Shown one piece after another: positions 8,062 to 17,786 of a DNA stretch of 48,655 nucleotides. The notes under the pieces are model-generated. The model was given only the letters and a program-made list of their open reading frames with translations. It was not told the DNA's origin and did no database searches. How positions within the stretch are numbered: position 1 is the first letter of the stretch; every line of letters begins with the position of its first letter. The DNA comes from Cellulomonadaceae bacterium. Lineage in GTDB: Bacteria > Actinomycetota > Actinomycetes > Actinomycetales > Cellulomonadaceae. Location of the stretch: the NCBI GenBank assembly GCA_031256435.1, contig JAIRQO010000035.1, positions 1 to 48,655 on the forward strand, read 5' to 3'. The translations under genes and the position numbers were made by a program.

Positions 8062-9320
8062 GGAACAATCGCCTCCAAGTCACCCTGGAGTGTTCCGAGC
8101 ATCTGGTTCAGGTCAGCGTCCTTCAACCCCACGAGTTGGTTGTTGAACTCGGTGATGACCGCCTGGACACCAGCAAGTGCCGGGAAGCCCTGGGCGTTGT
8201 CAGCACCGTCAATGAACGGAGCCTGAGCCGGGAACTCGGAGGACCATTGGTCCTTCACCGTGGTCACAGCAGGCATCACGCCAAGGGCGCGGGCGTTAGC
8301 CATTTGCTGCTCGTCGGAGCTCATGAACTTCACAAAGTCAAGCGCGGCTTCCTGGTTGGGGGAATCGGCAGCAATTCCCCAGCAGTTGGTGAACTGCAGG
8401 GTTCCGGGGCCGCCAGGGCCTTCGGGGAGAGCAGCAATCTTGTAGTTGACGTCCGGGAAGTCATTGGCCAGTGCGCCAATGACCCAGTTTCCTTCAATCA
8501 CCATGGCGGCTTTACCGGCACCAATGGCCTCGCCACCCCAGCCAGCACCAATGTCCGCCGGGTAGGCCGCAAAGCCAGAGGCCAGCAGTTCCTTGACGTA
8601 CGTGAGAGCGGTCACGTTGGCGGGGTCATCCACAATGGCTTGACCGGCGTCATTCATCAAACCGCCGCCTGCCTGGGCCATGAAGGTACCTACGCGCTGC
8701 CACTCGGGACCGAAGGACAGACCCACAACGCCATCGGCCGTCAACTTCTCAGCGGTGGCCTTGAGGCTATCCCAATCGGTGGGGAGGTCAGCATCCGTGA
8801 GCCCGGCCTTTTCCCACAGGTCCGTGTTGATGACCAGAGCCAGCGTGGAGAAGTCCTTGGGGGCGCAGTAGAAGGTGCCGTCATAGGTGAAGGTGTCCAC
8901 CAGTGACTGGTGGTAGTCAAAGTCACCGAGTTGGTCACCGTAGGCCCACAGCGAGCCGTTCTCGGCCCATCCGGCAAAGGCGTCAGTGGACACATAGAAC
9001 ACGTCCGGCGGGGAGCCAGCGGCAAAGCCCTGAGCGAGCTGCTGCGGCAGATCCGAGGCGAGTTGCAGCGAGCCGGTGTTGCCGCTCTCCTGCGACCATT
9101 CGTCAACGGCGGACTGGACAAAGTTTGTCTCAGCATCACCAGAGGAACCGATCAACACGGTGATGGAACCATCACCGGCTGCGGGAGAAGACGTGTCAGC
9201 GTTGTCACCTCCACCGTTGCCAGTTTCACCAAATCCGCCGCCGCCACCGCAGGCGGTGAGGCCAAACAGGAGTGCCGCTGCTGCACCAGCAGCCAGCACT
9301 CGGGACGTCCGTTTCATCAT
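8058..9320 (-). CDS. Extracellular solute-binding lipoprotein, family 1 (420 aa)
   Basis: Captures the sugar outside the cell and delivers it to the two permeases. The signal MMKRTSRVLAAGAAAALLFG ends in the lipobox LTAC, so Cys24 would be lipidated, followed by a Gly/Asp/Ser linker. The mature domain has the MalE-type pattern (ITVLIGSSGDAETNFVQSAV; GKAAMVIEGNWVIGALANDF; FTNCWGIAADSPNQEAALDF). AGGAG lies 8 nt before the first ATG. A possible minus-strand TAGAAT box about 65 nt upstream, plus the hairpin at 9488-9528, suggests its expression can be set separately from the GH65 gene. Ligand identity is not readable from sequence. Confidence 0.94.
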   Translation of the reverse strand: MMKRTSRVLAAGAAAALLFGLTACGGGGGFGETGNGGGDNADTSSPAAGDGSITVLIGSSGDAETNFVQSAVDEWSQESGNTGSLQLASDLPQQLAQGFAAGSPPDVFYVSTDAFAGWAENGSLWAYGDQLGDFDYHQSLVDTFTYDGTFYCAPKDFSTLALVINTDLWEKAGLTDADLPTDWDSLKATAEKLTADGVVGLSFGPEWQRVGTFMAQAGGGLMNDAGQAIVDDPANVTALTYVKELLASGFAAYPADIGAGWGGEAIGAGKAAMVIEGNWVIGALANDFPDVNYKIAALPEGPGGPGTLQFTNCWGIAADSPNQEAALDFVKFMSSDEQQMANARALGVMPAVTTVKDQWSSEFPAQAPFIDGADNAQGFPALAGVQAVITEFNNQLVGLKDADLNQMLGTLQGDLEAIVP

Positions 9321-9487
9321 GGGGGTGTCTCCTTGTAATTATCAACACTGATGGGTACCCACAGAACACCCGGGCGAGCATTCTATGGCCATGATGCTAC
9401 CGGCGCCGCCTCACCATGGATGTACCACGCGCGGGAACTTGCCAAATTCCCGTAACTCAGCCGGGGCAATCGTTGAGGGATACAGCA

Positions 9488-9528
9488 ATGCCCGTGAGGA
9501 GACGAGGTATCGTCACCCTCACGGGCAT
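9488..9528 (-). terminator. Long hairpin between GH65 and binding-protein genes
   Basis: A 12-bp perfect stem, ATGCCCGTGAGG (9488-9499) with CCTCACGGGCAT (9517-9528). It has no T run, so it may be a partial terminator or an RNA-stability element that separates expression of the enzyme from that of the importer. The rest of 9321-9595 holds no gene. Confidence 0.55.
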
Positions 9529-9595
9529 CACCAGGCTGCTTCACCGCGCCGCACTACCAGCGCAGCACCACAAGCGCGGCCCTACCACCACTCCA

Positions 9596-12448
9596 CTACC
9601 GGGTCACAGTCAGCACCTGACGCTCGCCGCGAATCACCACGGGGAACGTCACCTGGGTCCATCCGTGCGGGAGGTCCGCGTGGGTGACTGCTCCATCCTC
9701 ATCAACCGTGAGTCCGGCAAAGCCGAGCACCACGGCCTGCCACAGGCCACCCGTGGAGGCGCCGTGGATGCCGTCTGAAGCGTTGCCGCGCACATCGTAA
9801 AGGTCTGCCAGCGCGGCACGCATGAAGTGGTCATACGCACGCTCGGGGTCACCAGCGCGGGCTGCAATGATGGCCGAGAACGATGGGCCAAGGCTGGATC
9901 CCATCTCGTGGTCGGTCCGGTCATCGTAGTACCGGTAGGTGGCAGCAAACTGCTCGGCGGTAAACAACTCGGGACGCAGGAACGCCAGCATGAGCACGTC
10001 AGGCTGCTTGATGTTCTGGGTTTCAGCAACGCCTTCAATCCCGTGGATGAACTGCATGGATACGGTGCGCTTGGGGTCCCGGATCACGTCCTGGTTGACG
10101 TCCTCCAGGTCAAAGTACCCGGTGAACTGCTCCATCACGCCGTCACGGAATACCGGAGGCACCATGCCGTCAGCAACGGTGGCCCACAGGGCTTCCACCT
10201 CCGCGTCAATGCCGGCGTCCTGGCGGACCCGGGCGGCATCCTCGGGGTAGGTAGCGTCCAGCCAGGCCAGAATCCTGGCTGCCTCGAGGAGGTTCCACAC
10301 GGCCATCTGGTTGGTGTAGGCGTTGTCATCAATGCCATCGTGGTACTCATCCGGGCCCACCACGTTCAGCAGGTGGTAGAAACCGTCCGCTTCGAGAGTG
10401 GCCTTGGTGGCCCAGAAGGTGGCAATGTCCAGGAACATTTCCGCACCGCGGGTGCGCATCCACTGGTCATCACCGGTCACGTCCCAGTACTGGTGGATGG
10501 CGTAGGCCACGTCAGCATTGATGTGCAACTCCAGGTCACCGCACCAAATGCGCACCAACTCGTGGGCATCAGTGGGGTGCGGGAGCCACACGGGGCACAC
10601 TTCTTCACCCGTTCCGGCGCTCTCCCAGGGGAAGCGCGCACCGCGCGAGCCCGTGGTGGACGAGTTCTGGCGGGCCGCCTCCAGGCGGTTCCAGCGGTAA
10701 TCTAGCATCCGGCGTGCCACGTCCGCGTCCGTGTAACTGAACGGGGGCAGCATGAAGATTTCCGTGTCCCAGAACACGTGGTGGTTGTAGCCGTACCCCG
10801 TGAGGGTCTTGGCGCCAATGGAGGCGTCCGCCACGCGGGGTGCAGCCACCAGCAGTTGGAATAGGTTGTACCGGAGGGCCACTTGGGCTTGGGGGTCACC
10901 GTCAATCGTGACGTCGGTGGCCTCCCAGATGGTCTGCCACGCGGCGGTGTTGGCGGCTACGGCCTCATCCCATCCGGCAGCGGACCACCGGTCAGCACGG
11001 GCGGTGGCGGCGTCCACGTAGGTGGCAGCGGCAGCATCGTCGTCGGACACTGAACCGCTCGCCTCAGCACCGCTCAAAGCCGAGGTAGCAAAGCCCACGG
11101 ACTTCACAGCGCTGACCGTGTCCCCTTCAGAGAGCACAATGCGAGCCTCGCTGGCGGGTTGGCCGTTGGCATCGCACACGGCACGGTCCACGCCACTGGG
11201 GGCGTCCACTGTCAGAGCGGACACGATGGCCACGTCAGTGTCCGTGGCGCGGGTGCGCACGTGCAGCGCGGCGTGGGTCTCGGAAGCCTGCTCGGACTTC
11301 ACGTCCCAGTGGAGCAAACCGAGGTTGTCCACGTGGGCGTTGATCCCGGCGCGCAGGCGGACGTCGGCCGTTCCGCGCACGGCGGTCAGCGTCAGGCGTG
11401 ATCCAGCGGCGAGTTGATCGGCCATGTTGCAGAACCGTTCATCGGTCCACTGGATTTCCGTCTCGGCGTCCGGCGTGTAGGTGAAGGTACGACGAAGGAC
11501 GCCGTTGCGCATGTTGACCTCGGTGACAACCTGGGCGTCGCTGACACCCATCCGTTGACCGTTGATCCACACGTCCATCCCCCACCAGGAGGGCAGGTTG
11601 GCCAGTTCGGTGCGGGTCTGGGGCTTGTCATCCCAGATGGCGTGCATGAAGCTTGCCGCGTCCTCGCCCACCTGGCCCTCCAGGGCGGTGCCGCGGACGG
11701 CAATGTGCCCGTTGCCCACGGAGAACAGGGTCTCCAAGTGGTGATCGGGACGGTTCGGCGCCACGCGGCGCACCGTCCAGGCACCATCATCGAGCAGACG
11801 CAGAACAGCGTCCCACCCGAGCCCCTCAAGGTTGGGCGCCACGGCGTGGGCGTGACCCACACGGGACACCGGGCCGATGCCCAGCACCCACTCACCGGCG
11901 GCGAGACCAGCGTCAACACCGGCAGCGGCGTCCTCCATCACCAAGCAGAGGCCGGGCTCAACACCCAACTTCTGGGCGGCAAGAAGGAACACCTCGGGGT
12001 CCGGCTTGGAGCGGGAGGTCATGGTGCCGTCCACAATGGCGTCAAAGGCGTCCACCAGGCCGATGCGGTCCAGGATGGCCATGGTGTTCTTGGAGGCGGA
12101 GCCCACGGCGGTCTTGATGCCGGCCGTACGCAGATCGCCCAGCAAGGAGGTGACACCCGGAAGGATGTCCTTCTCCGAGAGTTGGCTCAGGGCCTCGCGG
12201 TAATAGTTGTTCTTGCGGGTGGCGAGTTCCGTGAACTCCTCATCCGTCACGGGGGTGGATGCGGCCTGGCGGTCCAACAGCAGGCGCAGGCAGTCATCAC
12301 GCCCCACTCCGCGGAAGTTCTCGTTGTAGGCGCGATCGAACGGGATGCCCAGTTCATCGGCAAGGCGTTGCCAGGCCTGGTAGTGGATTTCGGCTGTGTC
12401 AGTCAGTACGCCGTCGAGGTCAAAAATGACGGCTTCGATGCTATTCAT
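9596..12448 (-). CDS. Fusion: beta-phosphoglucomutase and GH65 disaccharide phosphorylase (950 aa)
   Basis: Residues about 4-215 are a HAD beta-phosphoglucomutase (FDLDGVLTDT with Asp10 and Asp12; later GSASKNT, KPDPEVF and VMEDAAAGVDAG). Residues about 235-940 are a GH65 inverting phosphorylase, with HHVFWDTEIFMLPPF and the catalytic Glu in GPDEYH near residue 703, and KQPDVLML later. GH65 enzymes cleave maltose, trehalose, kojibiose or nigerose with phosphate to beta-glucose 1-phosphate and glucose; the fused mutase turns the former into glucose 6-phosphate. Which disaccharide is used cannot be decided here. The ATG at 12448 has TGGAG 6 nt upstream and matches the HAD start; the 13 codons before it are probably leader. 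First gene of the sugar operon. Confidence 0.92.
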   Translation of the reverse strand: MNSIEAVIFDLDGVLTDTAEIHYQAWQRLADELGIPFDRAYNENFRGVGRDDCLRLLLDRQAASTPVTDEEFTELATRKNNYYREALSQLSEKDILPGVTSLLGDLRTAGIKTAVGSASKNTMAILDRIGLVDAFDAIVDGTMTSRSKPDPEVFLLAAQKLGVEPGLCLVMEDAAAGVDAGLAAGEWVLGIGPVSRVGHAHAVAPNLEGLGWDAVLRLLDDGAWTVRRVAPNRPDHHLETLFSVGNGHIAVRGTALEGQVGEDAASFMHAIWDDKPQTRTELANLPSWWGMDVWINGQRMGVSDAQVVTEVNMRNGVLRRTFTYTPDAETEIQWTDERFCNMADQLAAGSRLTLTAVRGTADVRLRAGINAHVDNLGLLHWDVKSEQASETHAALHVRTRATDTDVAIVSALTVDAPSGVDRAVCDANGQPASEARIVLSEGDTVSAVKSVGFATSALSGAEASGSVSDDDAAAATYVDAATARADRWSAAGWDEAVAANTAAWQTIWEATDVTIDGDPQAQVALRYNLFQLLVAAPRVADASIGAKTLTGYGYNHHVFWDTEIFMLPPFSYTDADVARRMLDYRWNRLEAARQNSSTTGSRGARFPWESAGTGEEVCPVWLPHPTDAHELVRIWCGDLELHINADVAYAIHQYWDVTGDDQWMRTRGAEMFLDIATFWATKATLEADGFYHLLNVVGPDEYHDGIDDNAYTNQMAVWNLLEAARILAWLDATYPEDAARVRQDAGIDAEVEALWATVADGMVPPVFRDGVMEQFTGYFDLEDVNQDVIRDPKRTVSMQFIHGIEGVAETQNIKQPDVLMLAFLRPELFTAEQFAATYRYYDDRTDHEMGSSLGPSFSAIIAARAGDPERAYDHFMRAALADLYDVRGNASDGIHGASTGGLWQAVVLGFAGLTVDEDGAVTHADLPHGWTQVTFPVVIRGERQVLTVTR

Positions 12449-12492
12449 CGGGTGCTCCAGAATGGTGCGTGCAGAAACATTGTGCACGGAAA

Positions 12493-12521
12493 ATTCTAGG
12501 GAGTTTTAGGGATACGTGAAA
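12493..12521 (-). promoter_or_regulatory. Putative promoter of the sugar operon
   Basis: On the minus strand, TTTCAC (12521-12516) and TAGAAT (12498-12493) are separated by 17 bp and lie 45 nt upstream of the GH65 start. The -10 is a good match, the -35 a weak one. Confidence 0.45.
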
Positions 12522-12603
12522 CACGGCGTCGCAAACACATCACACCATTGGCACGATGCCATCGGTACTTTTTTCCCGGCATCGCATGGCACAATACGGC
12601 CTC

Positions 12604-15258
12604 ATGAATACCACCGTGCGCGCGCTGATTTCCCAAGTCCCGGACAGGGTTTCCCTGGACGGCCTGGAGACCACCTGGGATCAACGTTGGACCGCTAACT
12701 CCACCTTTTCCTTTGACCGCACGGCCACGCGGGAGCAGGTGTACTCCATTGACACTCCCCCGCCCACGGCCTCCGGCTCGCTCCACATTGGGCACGTGTT
12801 CAGTTACACCCACACGGACGTGCTGGCCCGCTACAAGCGCATGACCGGACTTGAGGTGTTCTACCCCATGGGTTGGGATGACAACGGCCTGCCCACGGAA
12901 CGCCGCGTCCAAAACTATTACGGCGTGCGCGTTGATCTCACGCTCCCCTATGATCCGGATTTCACCCCGCCCTTTGAAGGGACCACCAAGGCCATCAAGG
13001 CGGCAGATCAAGTCCCCGTGAGTCGTCGCAACTTTGTAGAGTTGTGCGAGCGCCTCACCGCCGAGGATGAGAAGCAGTTTGAGGATCTGTGGCGGTACCT
13101 GGGGCTCTCCGTGGACTGGAAGCAGACGTACCAAACCATTGACCCCAACGCGCGCGCCGCCGCCCAACGAGCGTTCCTGCGGAACCTGGCCCGTGGCGAG
13201 GCGTACCAAGCCGAAGCGCCGGGCCTGTGGGACGTGACGTTCCAAACCGCCGTGGCGCAGGCGGAACTGGAGTCTCGCGAATATCCCGGCTTCTTCCACA
13301 AGGTGGCGTTCCTGCGCCCGGACGGCGAGAAGGTGTGGATTGAAACCACGCGGCCTGAACTCCTCGGCGCGGTGTGTGCTCTCATTGCTCATCCGGACGA
13401 CGAACGCTACGCCGGCCTGTTTGGCACCACGGTGACGGACCCGTTGTTTGGGATTGAGGTGCCGGTCCTGGCGCACGCCGCCGCCGAGATGGATAAGGGC
13501 GCGGGCATTGCCATGTGCTGCACCTTTGGTGATCAAACGGACATCCAGTGGTGGCGGGAGCTGAACCTCCCCACCCGCTCCATCATTCAGCGGGACGGAC
13601 GCCTCACCCGGGAGACGCCAGCCTGGATTGCTGACGGTCCCGGCGCCGCACTCTACGCCGAAGGCTTGGCGGGGAAAACCACGTTCTCGGCGCGCGCTGC
13701 CGTGGTGGACGCGCTGCGGGCGTGTGACGCGATGGACGGCGAGCCGGTCAAGACCCTGCGTAACACCAACTTCTTTGAAAAGGGTGACAAGCCGCTGGAA
13801 ATTGTGACCTCACGCCAGTGGTACATCAGCAACGGCGGCCGGGACGAGGCTCTGCGCGCTGCCCTGCTGAAGCGCGGGAGCGAGTTGGCGTGGCACCCAG
13901 ACTTCATGCGCGTGCGCTACGAAAACTGGGTGGGCGGCCTGCACGGTGACTGGCTGATCTCCCGCCAGCGGTTCTTTGGCGTGGCCATTCCCGTGTGGTA
14001 TCCCGTGCTGCCCTCCGGCGAGGTGGACCATGACCATCCCATTGTTCCGTCCGAGGCGTCTTTGCCCGTTGACCCGACGAGTGAGGCCCCGGCTGGTTTT
14101 GACGAAGCCCAGCGCGGCGTTCCCGGCGGCTTTGTGGGCGAGGCGGACGTGATGGACACGTGGGCCACGTCCTCCCTCACCCCGCTGATCGCCTCCGGTT
14201 GGGAGCGCGACGAGGATCTGTTTGCCCGCACGTACCCCATGGATCTGCGCCCCCAGGCCCAGGACATCATCCGCACCTGGCTGTTCAGCACGGTGGTGCG
14301 CTCGCACCTGGAACTGGACACGTTGCCGTGGACGCACGCCGCTATTTCTGGCTTCATCCTGGACCCGGACCGCAAGAAGATGTCCAAATCCAAGGGGAAC
14401 GTGGTCACGCCCATGGGCATGCTGGAGCAGCACTCGTCCGATGCCGTGCGGTATTGGGCGGCGTCGGCTCGTTTGGGTGTGGATGCTGCGCTCGACGAAG
14501 GCGTCATGAAGATTGGCCGCAGGCTGGCCATCAAGGTGCTGAACGCGTCCAAGTTTGTGTTGGGCATTGCGGGAGGTCAAGGCGCTGCGCTGGAGTTGGA
14601 TCCCGCTTTAGTGACCGAGGTGCTGGACCGCGCCATGCTAGCCGCATTGGCTGACGTGGTGGAGGCCGCCACCGCCGCCTTTGAGAAGTATGACCACACG
14701 CGCGCGCTGGAAGTTACCGAGACCTTCTTCTGGATGTTCTGTGACAACTATGTGGAGTTTGTCAAGGACCGTGCCTACCACGGAGACGAGGCCGAACGCA
14801 CCTCGGCCGTGACCGCGCTGGGCATTGCGCTAGACGCTGTGCTGCGCTTGTTTGCGCCGGTGCTGCCGTTTGTCACCGAAGAGGTGTGGAGTTGGTGGCG
14901 CGAGGGTTCGGTTCACCGGGCCGCATGGCCGGAGGCTGCCGGGTTGCGGGACGCCGCTGGCGATGCCAGCGGTGACGTGCTCGCGGCATCGTCGAACGCG
15001 CTGGCAGCGCTGCGGAAAATCAAGTCCGAAGCCAAGGTGTCCATGAAAACTCCCATCCTGAGTGTGGAACTGGCCGTGCCCGCGGACCTGATGGAGGCGG
15101 TGCGCGCCACGCAGGCGGACCTGATTGCCACCGCCACCGTGACCGGCCCGCTGGTGCTGACCGAAGCGCCCGCGGACGCACCACGGGATTCCTTGGGTGG
15201 CATCACCGTGGTGGCCAGCAAACTCGGCGAACCTCCGGTCAAGCCCGCCCGGAAGTAG
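12604..15258 (+). CDS. valS: Valyl-tRNA synthetase (885 aa)
   Basis: Charges tRNA-Val. Class I motifs are clear: HIGH at residues 61-64 (PPPTASGSLHIGH) and KMSKS at 592-596. The GWDDNGLPTE segment and the editing domain between them (about 200-380) are typical of ValRS. The anticodon-binding domain follows (about 640-800), with a C-terminal arm containing ALAALRKIKSEAKVSMK. Start chosen at ATG 12604; the longer reading (16 more codons) begins in the intergenic region and has no ribosome site. CACAAT lies 8 nt upstream, so the mRNA may be leaderless or nearly so. Divergent from the sugar operon. Confidence 0.96.
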   Translation: MNTTVRALISQVPDRVSLDGLETTWDQRWTANSTFSFDRTATREQVYSIDTPPPTASGSLHIGHVFSYTHTDVLARYKRMTGLEVFYPMGWDDNGLPTERRVQNYYGVRVDLTLPYDPDFTPPFEGTTKAIKAADQVPVSRRNFVELCERLTAEDEKQFEDLWRYLGLSVDWKQTYQTIDPNARAAAQRAFLRNLARGEAYQAEAPGLWDVTFQTAVAQAELESREYPGFFHKVAFLRPDGEKVWIETTRPELLGAVCALIAHPDDERYAGLFGTTVTDPLFGIEVPVLAHAAAEMDKGAGIAMCCTFGDQTDIQWWRELNLPTRSIIQRDGRLTRETPAWIADGPGAALYAEGLAGKTTFSARAAVVDALRACDAMDGEPVKTLRNTNFFEKGDKPLEIVTSRQWYISNGGRDEALRAALLKRGSELAWHPDFMRVRYENWVGGLHGDWLISRQRFFGVAIPVWYPVLPSGEVDHDHPIVPSEASLPVDPTSEAPAGFDEAQRGVPGGFVGEADVMDTWATSSLTPLIASGWERDEDLFARTYPMDLRPQAQDIIRTWLFSTVVRSHLELDTLPWTHAAISGFILDPDRKKMSKSKGNVVTPMGMLEQHSSDAVRYWAASARLGVDAALDEGVMKIGRRLAIKVLNASKFVLGIAGGQGAALELDPALVTEVLDRAMLAALADVVEAATAAFEKYDHTRALEVTETFFWMFCDNYVEFVKDRAYHGDEAERTSAVTALGIALDAVLRLFAPVLPFVTEEVWSWWREGSVHRAAWPEAAGLRDAAGDASGDVLAASSNALAALRKIKSEAKVSMKTPILSVELAVPADLMEAVRATQADLIATATVTGPLVLTEAPADAPRDSLGGITVVASKLGEPPVKPARK

Positions 15259-15297
15259 GGTGGTGGGCAACGGTTGAGCCGGGCCCGCTTGGCCACC

Positions 15298-15330
15298 GGT
15301 TGAGCCGGGCCGCAGGCCCGTGACGAAACC
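15298..15330. repeat. GGTTGAG...GAAACC palindromic element (intergenic copy)
   Basis: GGTTGAGCC, then a GGGCC-GCA-GGCCC hairpin, then GTGACGAAACC. Partial copies of the left end sit at 15272 and 15349. It follows valS by 39 nt and could act as a terminator. The same ends bound the elements inside ribF and dxs. Confidence 0.8.
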
Positions 15331-15370
15331 ACGGCCCACTTCGCCGTCGGTTGAGGATATGCCGGCCCGC

Positions 15371-16294
15371 CTAGACCAACGGGGAGACGTCCAGGGTGTT
15401 GATGTCCAGCAACACGGCATTCCCCAGCACCCCATCCATCGCCAGGGATTCCACGCGGCAGGTGAACGGCTCGCCCTGGGGTGTTTCAAAAGGTCTGCCG
15501 GTCACTCCGCCGTGAACTTCAGCGGTGTCTCGGACGTGATAATGACCATGGAACGCTACTGTGGGTCTCCAGGCATGGAATGCCTCGCTAAGGAGACTCC
15601 TTCCGCGTTCCGCGTACTGCACAACTTCCGGGGGCCACGGGTTGGGGGTAGCGTCCACAATGCGGGAGACGGCAGGGGTCAGTGCAGGGGCGTCGTGCGA
15701 AAGCATGACATCCACCGAGTGGTTGGCGCGCACGTCTGCTCGGACCGCGGCCACGTGCTCCTCGGTGATCTGTTCCTGCATCCACCAGGATTTCCCCACT
15801 TTCCGGTGGAAGAGATCCACGGAAGGCGCACCACCCAAGGATCCGAAACTGCGGATCACCGATGATCCGGGGCCGGAGGCTGTGGATCCAAGGCGATCCT
15901 CCGTCCCTGAGGGCGGTCCCCCTATGGTGAAACGCGCGGGCCGCGGGAGCACGCGAATGTGCTCACCGATGATGATCATTCCGGCATCATCGCGCGGGGC
16001 ATCATCCAGGGCGTCAAAGTTCTCATGATTACCGATGGTGACAATCATGCGCTGGCCACGCTGCCCCAAATCGTCGTCGAGCCCTCGAATAAACCCTCCG
16101 AATGGCCGCCGAGCCGAACGCGACTCCCCCGGCCACGGACCCACCCCCAGGTCCCCCACCTGCAACAACAAGGACACTCCCCGAGCAGCCGCCGCCTTGT
16201 TCACATGGCTGGCCCACCGGCCATTCCCATGCAGATCACCCACCATGGCAACTTGATGATGCTGGCCGAGGTTGATAGGCGCTTCAGTTTGCAT
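15371..16294 (-). CDS. Calcineurin-like metallophosphoesterase (307 aa)
   Basis: Binuclear-metal phosphoesterase fold with motifs in order: GDLHGN near the N-terminus, GDLG, GNHE, an SHDAP segment, and C-terminal HGHYH. These supply the metal ligands. A roughly 35-residue Gly/Ser-rich insert (GGPPSGTEDRLGSTASGPGS) precedes RSFGSLGG. Start ATG 16294 is chosen because GGGGAG sits 4 nt upstream; the longer readings to GTG 16345 lack a ribosome site and run towards the palindromic repeat. Substrate (nucleotide, phosphoprotein or phosphodiester) is unknown. It converges on valS. Confidence 0.87.
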   Translation of the reverse strand: MQTEAPINLGQHHQVAMVGDLHGNGRWASHVNKAAAARGVSLLLQVGDLGVGPWPGESRSARRPFGGFIRGLDDDLGQRGQRMIVTIGNHENFDALDDAPRDDAGMIIIGEHIRVLPRPARFTIGGPPSGTEDRLGSTASGPGSSVIRSFGSLGGAPSVDLFHRKVGKSWWMQEQITEEHVAAVRADVRANHSVDVMLSHDAPALTPAVSRIVDATPNPWPPEVVQYAERGRSLLSEAFHAWRPTVAFHGHYHVRDTAEVHGGVTGRPFETPQGEPFTCRVESLAMDGVLGNAVLLDINTLDVSPLV

Positions 16295-16354
16295 GCCACT
16301 CCCCATGGCTCGCATACTACGCCGAAAAGCACCTCTTGGCTCCACCCTTGTTGC

Positions 16355-16442
16355 CGTGGGGGTGCGTTGGTACCCATCCCGTCGCCGTGGGGGTGCGTTG
16401 GTACGCGTATGGACAGTCGTACGGGTACCAACACACCCCCAC
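16355..16442. repeat. 60-bp palindromic repeat A, copy 1 plus a half copy
   Basis: CCGTGGGGGTGCGTTGGTAC occurs at 16355-16374 and again at 16385, where it continues into a full inverted repeat ending in GGTACCAACACACCCCCAC at 16442. It lies just upstream of the phosphoesterase gene and before the AbiEi-like gene. 16295-16627 holds no gene apart from this. Confidence 0.88.
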
Positions 16443-16627
16443 AGCGCAACTGGTAGCCGGTGGACAAGGCGGTGGCAGATTTCGCCGCCAGGAGCATCAT
16501 GCGAAACGGTGGTCCCAAGTCCCTGAATCCACGCGGCCCCTGGGTCCGTAGTCCTGACTACACGCCAGGTGTCTCACCATGTGAGACGCAAAATTCACCA
16601 ATTCCCAATATCTGGCACCCTTGCCGC

Positions 16628-17674
16628 ATGCGAGTTCCTCAAGCCATCCCACCAGAAGTCATTGCACGTGCCAGGGCCCAGGAGTGGCTGGTGTGCGGCG
16701 CCGATCTTCGAGAACTTGGATTCGCCCGGTCCAGCATCGCTCGGAAAGTCGAACACGGGCAAATGGTGCGGGTTGCAAGAGGAGTGTATGACTTGGAAGT
16801 CACACCGCCGAAGGACCGGACACCTTCCTGGGCGCAAACTCGCCGCTGGCCGAAACCAACAAGCGTGTACCAACATCTCCATCGTCGCAATGCCATCCTG
16901 GCCCTGAAGGAACGGGGCCCGTCCGCCATAGCAACGGGGCTCTCCGCACTGGCCCTCCATGGCATACAGGGACTACCTCATGAATTTCCCCCATCGGCCG
17001 CCACACCGCTGCGCGAGAGACGAGCCCGCGCTTGCGTATCACGCCATAGGAGATATCGGAACCTTGAAGCCACCATGCTTCCTTCTGGCCTCCCAGTGAC
17101 ACCCCTGCCTGACGCACTAGCTCAGGGTTTGCTCGATCTTGCGTCATGGCCTAGTGGGGACCGTCCGGCGTTGGCAATGGTCGACGATATACTCCACCGA
17201 GATTTGCTCACCGCTAGTGAGTGGAACAGGTTCGAGGCACGAATCCGTAGGCGGCGAGGCGCGCCTGTGGTGCGCCAGTGGAGAGCGCTTGGCACTGCTT
17301 CCTGTGAATCCCCTGCCGAGAGTTGGGCACGCCTTTCATGTATCCGTTCCCACTGCCCACCAGATCGCCTGCAACTAGTCATCGTGCTCTCAACGGGAGC
17401 CATTCTTGCTCGCGTTGATATGGCGTGGCTGCTCCCTGATGGGACCTGGCTGTTTGCGGAAATTGATGGCGCGGAATACCACAGTGCCCCCAGGGCGGTG
17501 TACGCGGACCGCCAGCGCCAGAACGCTCTCATGAGGCTCGGAAAGGTAATGCGGTTCACGGGAAAGGATGCGTGGAACCTGCGGATCGGTGCAGCAGTCG
17601 GTCGCGAACTGGAGGGAACAGGGTGGGTTCCGGGAGCCGGAAAGTGCCCAGAAGTCATCCGCGCGCCCGATTAG
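16628..17674 (+). CDS. AbiEi-like N-terminal domain with PD-(D/E)XK-type C-terminal domain (348 aa)
   Basis: Residues about 10-60 (WLVCGADLRELGFARSSIAR then GQMVRVARGVYDL) form the winged-helix domain typical of AbiEi-type antitoxins. The middle (ALSALALHGI...LPVTPLPDALA) matches the same family. The C-terminal third (ILARVDMAWLLPDGTWLFAE then IDGAEYH) has the spaced D...E-x-D pattern of DUF559/Vsr-like nuclease folds. Actinobacteria carry many such stand-alone proteins of unknown role. No AbiEii-type toxin gene is adjacent, so a classical toxin-antitoxin pair is not supported. ATG 16628 starts the conserved domain; a 56-codon upstream extension is unlikely. The gene lies between repeat A copies 1 and 2, hinting at acquisition. 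Confidence 0.78.
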   Translation: MRVPQAIPPEVIARARAQEWLVCGADLRELGFARSSIARKVEHGQMVRVARGVYDLEVTPPKDRTPSWAQTRRWPKPTSVYQHLHRRNAILALKERGPSAIATGLSALALHGIQGLPHEFPPSAATPLRERRARACVSRHRRYRNLEATMLPSGLPVTPLPDALAQGLLDLASWPSGDRPALAMVDDILHRDLLTASEWNRFEARIRRRRGAPVVRQWRALGTASCESPAESWARLSCIRSHCPPDRLQLVIVLSTGAILARVDMAWLLPDGTWLFAEIDGAEYHSAPRAVYADRQRQNALMRLGKVMRFTGKDAWNLRIGAAVGRELEGTGWVPGAGKCPEVIRAPD

Positions 17675-17786
17675 CCGTGAGCGGGTCCCGTCCGGCGGTC
17701 ATTGGCCGGAAAATACGGACCCGCCACCGCCGTACATCAACCACCGCACCACATGCGCGAAGGGTCATCATCCATGGGGACCGCTG

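Noticed and set aside
12496-13536. Minus-strand open frame (346 codons) opposite valS
   Set aside because: It is antisense to conserved ValRS motifs and starts and ends at no regulatory signals.
16628-17674. Type IV toxin-antitoxin pair
   Set aside because: The AbiEi-like domain is present but no AbiEii nucleotidyltransferase gene is next to it.
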